In this document: one piece after another, positions 1 to 9,465 of the stretch
Layout of the letters: every line of letters begins with the position of its first letter
How positions within the stretch are numbered: position 1 is the stretch's first letter
Assembly (NCBI GenBank): GCA_946811185.2
Contig: OX328105.1
Location: 52,886,845-52,950,844 of the forward strand
Origin: Hippopus hippopus
Taxonomy: Eukaryota > Mollusca > Bivalvia > Cardiida > Cardiidae
DNA: 64,000 nucleotides
Direction: 5' to 3'
Translations under genes and position numbers: made by a program
The notes under the pieces: generated by a model
Told to the model about the DNA's origin: nothing
Seen by the model: the letters and a program-made list of their open reading frames with translations, nothing else
Databases searched by the model: none

Positions 1-351
1 TAGACTTGAACAGTTTTTTTTTTTTTTTTAACAAAAACAGATATAAATTAATTTGATTGAGAAAGACATTCAGTATGTCATTTGATTTATTTTTCTTTGA
101 ATTATTTCTCTGATTGTTTATAGGCTTTCAAGAAATGATGATGAGAAACTAAGCAATAACACCACAAACTGTATTAAGCAAGCCCCTATGGGACACTCAA
201 AATGTGCTCGCCAAATACAGGTGCCTACATATTACCTTTCAACATTTTTACCTTCTTTTGGAACTCAGCTAACACTTGCTTAACACAGGTTGCTTGCACA
301 ATAGGGGTGGTCACTTCTACAGGTTGTACTGTACATTATATCTTTTTTCAG
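1..351 (+). other. Intron sequence upstream of the first visible STARD3 exon
   Basis: No coding match is seen. The stretch is AT-rich with a T15 run near base 14. A pyrimidine-rich tract ending in CAG at 349-351 forms the acceptor of the first exon. An in-frame continuation upstream of 352 exists but does not resemble STARD3. Confidence 0.6.
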
Positions 352-429
352 ATGGTTTCTACAGCCAGGTTCACATTCATCATGCTAGCATATGCCTTAT
401 TCAGAATTAGTCATTGGTGGGTCATTGCA
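352..429 (+). CDS. STARD3: STARD3 exon, MENTAL domain transmembrane segment
   Basis: Twenty-six codons, phase 0 to phase 0. The peptide contains a hydrophobic stretch (FTFIMLAYALF) followed by RISHWWVIA, matching the LAYAxxRLRHWWVIA block of the MENTAL domain, which anchors STARD3 in the late endosome membrane. The donor is gtaagt at 430. The ATG at 352 is the first exon base triplet and is internal, not a start codon, because the family has about 100 residues before this point. Confidence 0.85.
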
Positions 430-483
430 GTAAGTGTGTTGTTCATAAACAGATTGAAATTTATCACATAACTACCCTTGTTA

Positions 484-773
484 GCCCGACTGTTTTCAAA
501 GAAAACAAGTTATTGTCATAGCCCTAGTGTCGATGTTGTTGTTGTTGTTGTGCAAAAACTTTGACTTTTTGTAACATCTCTTTTATTACTGAAGATATTT
601 ACTTCAAACTTGGACAAGATTTCACTATCAAAAGGGGAACCTATACAATAAGGTCGGGTAACCATCAAAATATTTTTGACACAGTTATGCTCCGTTTTTC
701 AACTTAAAATTTTTACTGAAAATCAAGCACTTGCAGCCAGGTGTTGGCACCTGCATGCCATGCTGTTGTTTTC
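484..773 (+). mobile_element. Helentron-like non-autonomous element, family 'GGCTGTTTTCAAAG', copy 1
   Basis: About 290 bp. It starts near TTAGCCCGACTGTTTTC and ends in a stem-loop region (GGCACCTGCATGCC) followed by ATGCTGTTG. The same body recurs at about 50589-50861 and 55976-56257. This copy has a (TTG)n tract at about 535-553. No coding capacity. It lies in the first STARD3 intron. Confidence 0.6.
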
Positions 774-1552
774 TTTTTAATATACCCATTATCAATTAAC
801 TTGGGATCATGTGGTAAAGGGTTATGACCAGCTGCTTATCCTTTTATCAAGCTATCCCATGTTTTAAGGACCTCTAGAAAAAAAAAAGGTTTTTGAAACA
901 TTGTGGGAATAAAAGAAATTGCTGGTAATGTTTTCTTTAATATGTAAAACAAACCCCATCATTTTGGCCACATTTGGTTGATTTAGTTGATTTTGGTTGA
1001 AGTTTAATGTTAAAGTGTTCTGAAGGGATATATACACTAACCATACAGGCATAATTTCAGAGCTTACAGGAAAACTAGCCAAATTCAGGGTTGCATCCGG
1101 GCTGCGCGACTGCGGGAATCCCCCCTTTTTTTATTGTCGCGCAAGTTCATGAACTTGATGGGGGAGAAATGCGCATAGACGTTGTAACTCGCGCGGAAAC
1201 AAGAAACCACTGCGCACAAAAAAAAAGAAAATCGGGCCCTAGTCAGTCTATTGAAACAACGGGAAAGACCAACGAAGCTTCCTTGTAAACATCAATCGAT
1301 ATTACACTCATCGCTATTTTTAGACCATTCGAGAACAGCAATTCCAAACAGTGTCCGATCTCGATATTGAAGTTTATGTAATAAGCAGGGAACCACTATT
1401 GTCTACGCATGCAATATGAATATATATATTACATGTTTCCAGATTAAAAAACAATACAGTATATTCACGCGGCGACTTTTAAGTTTGTTAAACATTCTGA
1501 CTGGTGTGTTAAAGCAGGATTAAATATGCTATTGAAACGAATTCCTAACTTT

Positions 1553-2720
1553 TTATACGCCCGTCGAAGACGGGACGTATTATGGGATCACCCGTGGCGG
1601 GCGGATGGGCGGGCGGCGTCCCCATTCTTTGTCCGGAGCATATCTCCAAAACTATGCTAGCTACGGTTATGAAATTTCATGGTGGATAGATCTCATCAAG
1701 GCGGAGTGCAGTGCACAGGAATGATAACTCTCGCTTGCTTAATTTTTGAGGTATTGCCCTTTGTTCTTTTTACAGCATTTTCTGCTTGTCCAGAGCATAA
1801 CTTTGTCATCTCCAGTCCGATTGACTTGAAACTTGGCATGTGTGTTTGTTGCAATAATACGGAGTGCAGTGTGAAAGAACCATAACTCTACCTCGTGCTG
1901 TCTTTGAGTTATTTCCCTTTGATCGTCATTTTTACAGCATTTTCTGCTTGTCCGGAGCATAACTTTGTCATCTCCAGTCGGATTGACTTGAAACTTGGCA
2001 TGTGTGTTTGTTGCAATAATACGGAGTGCAGTGTGAAAGAACCATAACTCTACCTCGTGCTGTCTTTGAGTTATTTCCCTTTGATCGTCATTTTTACAGC
2101 ATTTTCTGCTTGTCCGGAGCATAACTTTGTCATCTCCAGTCGGATTGACTTGAAACTTGGCATGTGTGTTTGTTGCAATAATACGGAGTGCAGTGCAAAA
2201 GAACCATAACTCTACCTCGTGTGGTCTTTGAGTTATTTCCCTTTGATCGTCATTTTTACAGCATTTTCTGCTTGTCCGGAGCATAACTTTGTCATCTCCA
2301 GTCGGACTGACTTGAAACTTGGCATGTGTGTTTGTTGCAATAATACGGAGTGCAGTGCGAAAGAACCATAACTCTACCTTGTGTGGTCTTTGAGTTATTT
2401 CCCTTTGATCGTCATTTTTACATTTTCTGCTTGTCTGGAGCATAATTTTGTCATCTCCTGTCGGATTGACTTGAAACTTGGTATGCATGTTTGTTGCAAT
2501 ATTACGGACTACAGTGTGCAAGAATAATAACTCTACCTAGTGCGGATTTCGAGTAATTCCACTTTGATCTTCATTTTTACAGTATTTCTTGCTTGTCTGG
2601 AACGGAACTTTGTCACCTCAAGTCAAATTGACTTGAGACTTGGTAAACATGTTTGTTGCATTACCTGCCCTTTACGATTATTATACCCCCTTGACAACTG
2701 GCGGTGGGACGGGCGTATCT
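1553..2720. mobile_element. Non-autonomous DNA element with ATACGCCCGTC ends and 162-bp tandem repeats
   Basis: The inverted ends are ATACGCCCGTC (1555-1565) and GACGGGCGTAT (2708-2718). The left end folds as GCCCGTCGAAGACGGG. The middle holds about five tandem copies of a 162-bp unit; GGAGTGCAG recurs at 1861, 2023, 2185 and 2347. Because 162 is 54 codons, the minus strand stays open for 260 residues, but that frame is a repeat artefact. It is nested inside the hAT-like element. Confidence 0.65.
1740..2520. repeat. 162-bp tandem repeat, about 5 units
   Basis: Unit landmarks are CTGCTTGTCCGGAGCAT, GACTTGAAACTTGGCATG and GGAGTGCAGTG at constant 162-base spacing. Units are nearly identical at 1900-2340 and more diverged at both edges, as expected for an array homogenised in its centre. 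Confidence 0.85.
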
Positions 2721-3099
2721 TGCGACAATTTGTCACTCTTGTTTAAGAGATTTGTTTGATTAAAAAACGACACAACGCTCAGTTTTGATAGATAAAGTGA
2801 GAATTACGAAGAACAAACTGAAGGTCATTTGGGAACCAACTTGGTCAAGTAAGAGCGATTCAATTGATAATCATTCAAATTGAGGGACTATATCATCATC
2901 ATTGTTTGATTATGACACTTGTGTTATGGATCTAGTTCGGAAAGGAAAAAAGGAATGGCATCTTTTTCAGCATTACACCAGTGCATAAAATTAAAGCATT
3001 TCTTTTTGGTATGAGATTGACTACAATTTTGTCATTTCATCCCCCCCTTTTGCTAATTCCATGGGGGAGCTCCCCCCACTTGGCAGAAATCCTGGATGC

Positions 3100-3952
3100 A
3101 ACACTGCAAATTTTTTATCGCACAATCATGAGTTTAAATAACACTGACAGACATGGTATTTGAAAATGTTGTGGTAAAAGGAAAATCCTTGTAACCAGCA
3201 TTTTCTCCTTTTCCCACAATGTTTTTTCAACAATGTGTTTTTATCCTCTAAACTAATTTTAATTCATGGGTCAGAATCAATTTACCATCTGCAAATGCTT
3301 TCAATTTGAACAAGTTCAGAATTTTGTCGTATGGTAAAGCTTTAACCACCAGTCTGTCTTTAAAGCTGTTGCACATGGCAACTGAAATCTAATAGGATTT
3401 GTCTTAGTAAAGGTAGAAAATGTTGTTGAAGAGAAAGAAAATACTGTTAATCAGCGTTTTCTCCTGTTCCCACAATGATATTAAGAGCCTTGTTGTTCAG
3501 GGTCATTAAAACTTGGGATTGTTTGGTAAAGGGTTGACTCCTCACCAGAGGGCAACATTTTAGACTTGTCCAGTTTGAGAGTGTTTGGAGAGTGTTTTTG
3601 CGGACCTAGCTCGAGTGTTGGGATTGGTCTTTGTAAGGGCTGAAAACCCACAATGGTTTCACAAGTTTTCTTTCTCAGGATCATGAAATCATAGGATTGT
3701 TTTGGTAAAGGGTTAGCTCTTTACCAAACAATAAAACTTTGGACTCAACCAATTTGATAGCATTTGCAGATGACTAAATAAATATAGCTTTGATAGGATT
3801 AAAAAATGTTGTGCAAAAAGGAATAAATGCTGGTAACCAAAATAAATTTTAGACTGGTCCAAATGTGAAGCATTTGCAGATAGCAAGTAAAATGATACTC
3901 AAATGATGGGATTTGTACCAGAAGGGCTAGGAAACAAATTGCTGGTAAAGGA
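3100..3952. mobile_element. Degraded foldback MITE pieces, three or four
   Basis: Central hairpin remnants (CATTTTCTCCTTTTCCCAC at about 3200; a weaker one at about 3455) and end motifs (TTTGGTAAAGGGTT near 3520 and 3705; a GACTCAACCAATTTG arm near 3740) show overlapping, decayed copies of the 229-bp TTAA element. Individual borders cannot be fixed. Confidence 0.6.
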
Positions 3953-4181
3953 TTAACCCATTAGCACACAATATCGACTTTTAACGACCCTGGGAAAGAA
4001 GCCTTTTGAAAACATTGTGGGAAAAGGAGAAAATGCTGGTAACCAGCATTTTCTTCTTTTCCCACAATGTTTTCTACACTTTCAAAGTACAATTGCACCA
4101 TTTGAGCCACACTGAATTTGTCGTCTGCAAATGCTTTCAATTTGGACAAGGCTAAAATTTTGTCATCTGGTAAAAGGTTAA
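3953..4181 (+). mobile_element. piggyBac-like foldback MITE (229 bp), intact
   Basis: TTAA at both borders. The left end is TTAACCC, followed by an arm containing GACTTTTAACGACCCTG. The central palindrome GTGGGAAAAGGAGAAAATG / CATTTTCTTCTTTTCCCAC has one mismatch. The right arm contains GTCGTCTGCAAATGCTTTC, and the end is TGGTAAAAGGTTAA. The TTAA target and CCC start fit the piggyBac superfamily; there is no ORF of its own. I call this direction orientation A. Confidence 0.85.
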
Positions 4182-4280
4182 ATACACTATGATAAATGTG
4201 ACAAGCAGTTTTTAGACTGCTGTCTAATGTTGTCATTTTAAAACATAAGTTTGTCATGTAATGGAGGTATTAAAAAGATT

Positions 4281-4541
4281 TAGCCATGCTCTGGCAAAAG
4301 GGGATTTGATGGATATTCATGGTGCATTATACCAAGCAAGTTATCACATAATTATGGATCAATAAAAATCCATTTTATCTAACAACCAATTTGATCATGT
4401 GGTAGAATGGTCCTTTGGCATGCAGAGATTTACCAATGGCAAAAGGTGTTGACCCATCTCAGCCTAAGTGGACTGGACAGGCTGACATGGGTTGATATTT
4501 TTTGCTGATGCATTTAGCCACCTTTTCACAGACCATGGCTC
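4281..4541 (+). mobile_element. 'GAGCCATGCTC' MITE, copy a
   Basis: About 260 bp with inverted ends: AGCCATGCTCTGGCAAAAGG at the left and CCTTTTCACAGACCATGGCT at the right. The body has a recurring middle ('GACTGGACAGGCTGACATGG') found in about ten copies in this window. The right end stops 31 nt before the exon at 4572. Confidence 0.8.
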
Positions 4542-4571
4542 AGTTTTGTATTCTTTTTTTTTTCTCCCCAG

Positions 4572-4625
4572 ATTTCTACATCCATGACATGTATATATCT
4601 CCTTGTCAAATGTTTTTTGTTTGAG
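4572..4625 (+). CDS. STARD3: STARD3 exon, MENTAL transmembrane segment
   Basis: Eighteen codons, phase 0 to 0, preceded by a T-rich tract and CAG and followed by gtaagt. The peptide ISTSMTCIYLLVKCFLFE aligns without gaps to the human segment (TTLVSSAFLIVKVILSE) that directly follows HWWVIA. It is a hydrophobic membrane span. It is too short for most ORF callers; its phase and alignment decide it. Confidence 0.85.
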
Positions 4626-4854
4626 GTAAGTGATTTTTGTCCTTGGTTATTGAGCAGAGCTTAGCCCCATGGCTCATTCTATACAGGAGTTGAAACCAGT
4701 GGTCCTCTGGTTCCAATCTTCAGTTTGGTCAATTTCTTTCTGAGAATTGCTTTACACCTTTGTAGAGTACTTTTTTGGCCAAATTTGATAGGATCAATAC
4801 AACATAAACTAAGTAGACTTTTCCTTGAATTTTAAAATCTGATGCCAGTACGCC

Positions 4855-5083
4855 TTAACCCTTTACCACACGGCAAAATTTAAGACCTATCCAAATTGAA
4901 AGCATTTGCAGAAGACAATTTCATAGTGGCTCAAATGATGCAACTTTTCTTTGTTAGGGTAGAAAGCTTTGTGGGAAAAGGAGAAAATGCTGGTTACCAG
5001 CATTTTCTCCTTTTCCCACAATGTTTTCAAAAGGCCTCTTCTTTAGGGGTGTTAAAAGGCGTCATTGTGTGGTAAAGGGTTAA
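4855..5083 (-). mobile_element. piggyBac-like foldback MITE (229 bp), intact
   Basis: TTAA borders; perfect central palindrome around GCTGGTTACCAGC. It shares the rare start CCACACGGCAAAATTTAAG and arm ATGATGCAACTTTTC with the 229-bp copy at 32968-33196, so the two are sister copies of one subfamily. It is in the opposite orientation to the 3953 copy (orientation B). Confidence 0.85.
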
Positions 5084-5521
5084 CCAGGCTCCATTTTATA
5101 TCAACACAAGGGAGGCTACTCTAATATGCAAGCTGAATTTACCCTTAGCATTTGTATCTTATCACCCATTGCCACAAAAGTTTATTTTCAGACCTACTAT
5201 ACACTAACGAAAATTACACCTTCAACAATGAGGTTTTTTCTCAAAAATAAAAATTCCTTTGTTATGTGATGAACCCATTACTATATAGGCTATTTTTCGA
5301 CGTATTGAAAATTATTACAAGTGACATAAACAAGAAATGTTTGAGGGAAAGGACCTTAGTGATCATAAAGAAACTATGGTGGTGAAAGGATCAGTTGGTT
5401 AATTCAAGCAATTTCAATATTTTCAAAAGGTAGTGCAAAGTATCACCAGAAAAATTGAATTTGTATAATAATGGTTCAGTGTTCCTATAGGAACTTTACA
5501 TTTCTAGTGGCCAAAGGGGGT
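5084..5521 (+). other. Intron, nothing recognised
   Basis: AT-rich sequence with no exon-like segment, no STARD3 homology and no match to the repeat families catalogued in this window. Confidence 0.5.
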
Positions 5522-5750
5522 TTAACCCTTTACCAAACAATCCCTGGTTTTTACAACCCAGAGGAAGAAGCCTTCTGAAAACATTATGGGAAAAAGAGAA
5601 AATGGTGGTAACCAGCATTTTCTTCTTTTCACACAATGTTTTCTACTCTTCTAGAGTCAAGTTTCAGTTTTTGAGTCACGTTTATTTTGTCGTCTGCAAA
5701 TGCTTTCAATTTGGACAGGTCTAAAATTTTGTCGTTTGGTAAAGAGTTAA
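5522..5750 (+). mobile_element. piggyBac-like foldback MITE (229 bp), intact
   Basis: TTAACCCTTTACCAAAC at the left, TTTGGTAAAGAGTTAA at the right, and a central hairpin slightly imperfect (ATGGTGGTAACCAGCAT). Orientation A. Confidence 0.85.
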
Positions 5751-5972
5751 TGCATCAACGTGATGCATGAGACCAAGCAAAACAATACGTAACTATGAAT
5801 CCACTTTCTAACAACCAACTGAATCATTAGGTAGAATGGTCCTTGGAAATACAGAAAATTTACAAGTAGCAAAACGTTTTGCTCTGTGTCAGTGTGTGCG
5901 GACTGCGTAGGCTGATATGAATCAATACTTTTTGCAGATACACTAAACCCCCTTTTTCACAGAGCATGGCTC
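5751..5972 (+). mobile_element. 'GAGCCATGCTC' MITE, copy b, abutting a STARD3 acceptor
   Basis: The 3' portion (GCGGACTGCGTAGGCTGA, then CCCCCTTTTTCACAGAGCAT) is clear; the 5' terminus is lost next to the TTAA MITE. It ends 12 nt before exon 5985, so it supplies the pyrimidine tract and a possible branch point (ACTAAAC at 5942-5948). Confidence 0.75.
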
Positions 5973-5984
5973 TTTTTCTTTCAG

Positions 5985-6120
5985 TTCAGTGATAGGGTAT
6001 TTGGAGGCAATAATCCACTAAGTTACATTCTATTGGTGGTGTGTTTTGTGATGGCATGGATTGAAACCTGGATGTTAGACTTTAAAGTGCTGCCGAGAGA
6101 GAAACAGATGAGAAATGCAG
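5985..6120 (+). CDS. STARD3: STARD3 exon, last MENTAL transmembrane segment and cytosolic turn
   Basis: It has 45 codons plus one base (phase 0 to 1). SYILLVVCFVMAW is the fourth membrane span, and IETWMLDFKVLPRE matches the family signature LETWFLDFKVLPQE. After this block the chain enters the cytosol. The acceptor is tttctttcag; the donor is gtacat, a weak consensus. The acceptor side lies only 12 nt from a MITE end. Confidence 0.92.
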
Positions 6121-6184
6121 GTACATACTCTTAAGAATGTTTTCTTTGTTAAGGTCTACTGGCCAACAACATATCTGTTAGGCT

Positions 6185-6420
6185 TAAGTCTAAGCAACAT
6201 TTTCTCCTTATCCAACAATGTCTTCTACCTATTCAAGGACAAAATACTATCATTTAAAAAAATATTTGACTTGTTTTCTGTTACTTCCTTCAATATGGAC
6301 AAGTCTAAAATTTTGCCATGTGGTACAGGGTTAACTTGTTACCCTCTGAATTCTTCACCACATGACCATATTTTAGACTGGTCTAAATTAAAAGCACTTG
6401 CAGGGATGTGTGGTAAAGGG
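6185..6420. mobile_element. Decayed foldback MITE halves
   Basis: The right arm of an orientation-A copy (AACATTTTCTCCTTATCC to GCCATGTGGTACAGGGTTAA, ending at about 6333) is followed by a short arm fragment (TTTTAGACTGGTCTAAAT). No left half is visible for the first. Confidence 0.65.
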
Positions 6421-6643
6421 CTATATTTTACCAGACGACAAAATTCTAACCTTGTCCAATTTGGAAGCATTTGCAGACGACAAATTAAATATTACTCAAA
6501 AAAAGAAGTCTTTCGTAGGGTAGAAATTTTGTGAGAAAAGGAGAAAATGCTGGTTACCAACATTTTCTCCTTTTCCCACAATGTTTTCAAAAGACTTCTT
6601 TCTTAGGGTCATTTGAAGTCGGCATTGTGTAGTAAAAGGTTAA
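6421..6643 (-). mobile_element. piggyBac-like foldback MITE, right end 17 nt before a STARD3 exon
   Basis: Orientation B, starting at TTTTACCAGACGACAAAATT and ending in AGTAAAAGGTTAA. Palindrome centre GCTGGTTACCAAC. It sits immediately upstream of the exon-6661 acceptor, so any branch point for that exon probably lies in MITE sequence. Confidence 0.8.
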
Positions 6644-6660
6644 TGTGTTTTATCCTATAG

Positions 6661-6765
6661 GTAGAAGCACCACAAGAGAAAGAGAACCTTTACTATCTGA
6701 TGGTGTAACAAATTCTTACAGAAGCACAGATGTAGAGTATTATTCCCCTTATCATACTCCTGAAG
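6661..6765 (+). CDS. STARD3: STARD3 linker exon with phospho-FFAT-like motif
   Basis: 105 nt: two bases completing a Gly codon, 34 codons, one base (phase 1 to 1). The peptide reads GRSTTREREPLL..., then DVEYYSPYHTPE. In human STARD3 the equivalent place holds QFYSPPES, the phospho-FFAT motif that binds VAP proteins of the ER once its Ser is phosphorylated. Here the core is EYYSPYH: aromatic residues at positions 2-3, Ser at position 4 followed by Pro. A VAP-binding role is inferred. The donor gtgagt is the founder of the following minisatellite. Confidence 0.88.
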
Positions 6766-8105
6766 GTGAGTTATCTGCCCTTTATCAATTATTATAAACC
6801 TAAAGGTGTGTTAATTGCTCTTCATTACCTACAATACTTATGAAGGTTAGTTAGAAGCCCTTAAATTTTTATCATGCTGCTGATGATTATTTAATACCCT
6901 TCATTACCTGGCAATGCTGAAGTTGAGTTATCTGCCCTTTATTACCTATCATACTCTTAAAGGTAAGTCATCTTCCCTTAAGCACTTTTGAAGATTAGTT
7001 ATTTGCCCTTCATTAACATGCATACACCTGAAGGTAAGTTATTTACCCTTTGTTACCTGGCATACACCTGAAGGTTATTTGTCTACCCTTCATTACCTGG
7101 CATATGCCTGAAAGTTAGTTATCAACCCTTCATCACCTGGCATATGTCTGAAGGTTAGTTGTCTACCCTTCATCACCTGGCATATGCCTGAAGGCTAGTT
7201 GTCTACCCTTCATCACCTGGCATACACCTGAAGGTTAGTTATCTACCCTTCATCACATGGCATATGCCTGAAGGTTAGTTGTCTACCCTTCATCACCTTG
7301 CATATGCCTGAAGGTTAGTTATTTACCCTTCATTACCTGGCATACACCTGAAGTTAAGTTATTTATCCTTCGTTACCTGGCATAAACCGGAAGTTTAGTA
7401 ATTTACCCTTTATTACCAGGCATACACCTGAAGGTTAGTTATTTACCCTTCATTACCTGGCATACACCTGAAGTTAAGTTATTTATCCTTCGTTACCTGG
7501 CATAAACCGGAAGTTTAGTAATTTACCCTTTATTACCAGGCATACACCTGAAGGTTAGTTATTTACCCTTCATTACCTGGCATATTCCTAAATGTGAGTC
7601 ATCTTTCCTGAAGTATCTATTATACTCTTGAAGGTTAGTTATCTACTCTTCATTACCTGGCATATGCCTGAAGGTTAGTTATCTACCCTTCATCACCTGG
7701 CATGTGCCTGAAGGTTAGTTATCTACCCTTCATTACCTGGCATATGCCTGAAGGTTAGTTATCTACCCTTCATCACCTGGCATGTGCCGGCAGGTTAGTT
7801 ATGTGCCCTTCATTACCTGGCATATGCCTGAAGGTTAGTTATCTACCCTTCATTACCTGGCATATGCCTGAAGGTTAGTTATCAACCCTTCATCACCTGG
7901 CATATGCCTTAAGGTTAGTTATCTACCCTTCATTACCTGGCATATGCCTGAAGGTTAGTTATTTATTCTTCATCACCTGGCAGATGCCTGAAGATTAGTT
8001 ATGTGCCCTTCATCACCTGGCATATGCCTGAAGGTTAGTTATCTTCCCTTCATTACCTGGCATATGCCTGATGGTGAATTATATGCCCTTTGTTATGAAT
8101 ATACC
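6748..8105 (+). repeat. 40-bp minisatellite derived from the exon 6661 splice donor, about 33 units
   Basis: The unit is close to CATATGCCTGAAG + GTTAGTTAT + CTACCCTTCATTACCTGG, period exactly 40. The first unit overlaps the real exon end (CATACTCCTGAAG | GTGAGTTATCTGCCC), so the repeat contains exon and donor sequence. Units from 6790 to 7000 are diverged and later units are very uniform. Nearly every unit keeps a donor-like AAG|GTTAGT. Confidence 0.93.
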
Positions 8106-8242
8106 TCTGAAGGTAGAGCCTCCAGTAGAAATGGTTCGCACAGTCATAAAAAGTGCTTAATTTTGAGTCCCTTTCTCACAGTGCTTAGAAATAAAAAAGG
8201 TCCTTAAAAGTCCTTGACTTTCATCACTCCATGATAAAAAAA

Positions 8243-8326
8243 AAGAACCTTAACTCCCTGATGGAGTGACAAATTCTTATAGAAGCACTGATTTAGAACA
8301 ATAATCTACATATCACAATCCTGAAG
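8243..8326 (+). pseudogene. Decayed duplicate of the STARD3 FFAT exon
   Basis: 84 bases align without gaps to 6682-6765 (landmarks ACAAATTCTTA, AGAAGCAC, CCTGAAGGT) and homology runs on into the intron (GCTATCTGCCC). In the exon frame two TAA stops appear: one in the EPLL region and one where YYS stood. The donor gtaagc is still fit; the acceptor side is not conserved. It closes the minisatellite on the 3' side. Confidence 0.85.
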
Positions 8327-8573
8327 GTAAGCTATCTGCCCTGTATTACATGTAAAAAGATTGTATAGGGAATTCAGTGTATGTAAGCAAATACTGGTGC
8401 CAATGCAAGAAGGAGAAAAAAAAAACCACAAAAATCTCTTCTTGAAGCAGATGACAGACTGATGGTAGAGACATGGTGTGTGGACTATCATGTCAATAGT
8501 ATCACAAAGATTGTCAAAGAAATAAACAAAACTTTGAACTTTTTTGTTAATTATTCTAAATAGGGAAATATTC

Positions 8574-8790
8574 AAGCCTTTACCAAAGAGCCCTGAGTTT
8601 TAACAACCTTGGGTAAAAGGCTCTTGAGAACATTGTGGGGAAAGGAGATGCTGGTAAAAAGCATTTTCTCCTTTTCCCACAATGATTTCTGCTCTTTCAA
8701 AGGCCATCATTTGAATCACATTTTTTTTGTTGACTGCAAGAGCTTTCAATTTGGAAAAGTCTAAGATTTTGTTGTCTTGTACAGACCTAA
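8574..8790 (+). mobile_element. Foldback MITE, orientation A, diverged
   Basis: It starts CCTTTACCAAAGAGCCC, has a hairpin with a damaged centre (GCTGGTAAAAAGC) and ends GTACAGACCTAA. The TTAA ends have decayed. Confidence 0.7.
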
Positions 8791-9100
8791 GAATCTACAT
8801 ATATGGAACCACAGGGCCTAAAGTCCTGTATTGTCTGTAGCTCAATGTAGAGGTCTTCTAAGTTTGTCCCTCAGGTTAATTTTTGCCCTGTATTTCACCC
8901 CTTGGGAAAAATTTAAAAGTCTTTTGGTCTGAAACTACAAGGCCTAGAGTGTTGATATTTTGTGTGCAACAACTTCATGTAGTCGGCAACTCTTAACAAA
9001 CAATCCCATGTTTTAAAAATCTTGAGTAAGTAGGCTTTTAAAAACACAATGAAAAAAAAGAGAATATTTCTAAATAAGGTTTTGAGCGATTCTGTTGATC
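8791..9100 (+). other. Intron with a faint repeat remnant
   Basis: Phrases such as GGGCCTAAAG and CTGAAACTACAAGGCCTAG recall the body of the AGCTCCACTGGCC Helentron-like family, but no termini are present. No coding signal. Confidence 0.4.
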
Positions 9101-9370
9101 TCAGTGTAACTCTGTACCAGTCAACAAAATTTTGGAATAATTATTGAAGGTATTTGCAGACAACAGATATAGCTCAAATTCGGGAATTTGGGTAAGAAGA
9201 GTTAGAAGACATTGTAGGAAACAAGACAATACTGGTTACCAGCATTTTCTTTTTTCCCACAATGTTTTCAAAAGCCTTCAAAGAAGTCTTTCTAAAAGTG
9301 TCTCAGGGTAGGCAAGACTCTGGCTCATTAAAATTTTGATAAAGGGTTGACCCTTAACCCAACAATCCCT
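9101..9370 (-). mobile_element. Diverged foldback MITE
   Basis: An arm beginning near GTACCAGTCAACAAAATTTT, hairpin remnant ACTGGTTACCAGCATTTTC, right arm TTTTCAAAAGCC and a decayed end (GATAAAGGGTTGAC). Confidence 0.6.
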
Positions 9371-9465
9371 GTGTTTAATAGACCCTAAGGAAGGAACTAT
9401 TTAAAACGGTGTCGGAAAAAGAGACCTTGCTAGTCACCAGTAACTTCTACTTTCTCCTGAACTCT

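Larger units (their letters stand above)
1087..3107. mobile_element. hAT-like element, about 2 kb, with another element nested inside
   Basis: Left end CAGGGTTGCATCC and right end GGATGCAACACTG form 13-bp imperfect terminal inverted repeats, of the CAG..CTG type seen in hAT transposons. Flanks CCAAATTC and GCAAATTT match at 6 of 8 positions if the TIR is set one base in, so an old 8-bp target duplication is possible. No transposase is recognised. The centre (1553-2720) is occupied by a different repeat-bearing element. The subterminal zones are GC-rich (GGGGGAGCTCCCCCC at the right). Confidence 0.5.

Noticed and set aside
202..471. 89-residue frame taken as a complete small gene
   Set aside because: Only 352-429 matches STARD3 and it is bounded by splice sites; the rest of the frame is intron.
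1739..2521. 260-residue open frame on the minus strand with 54-residue repeats
   Set aside because: The 162-bp tandem unit is exactly 54 codons, so one frame stays open by arithmetic. The protein is low-quality repeat and the region is inside a non-autonomous element.
6900..8100. CRISPR-like regular array
   Set aside because: The 40-base period has no spacers: all of each unit is repeated, and it is continuous with an exon end in a eukaryotic intron.
8243..8326. A second functional FFAT exon
   Set aside because: Two in-frame TAA codons and no conserved acceptor.
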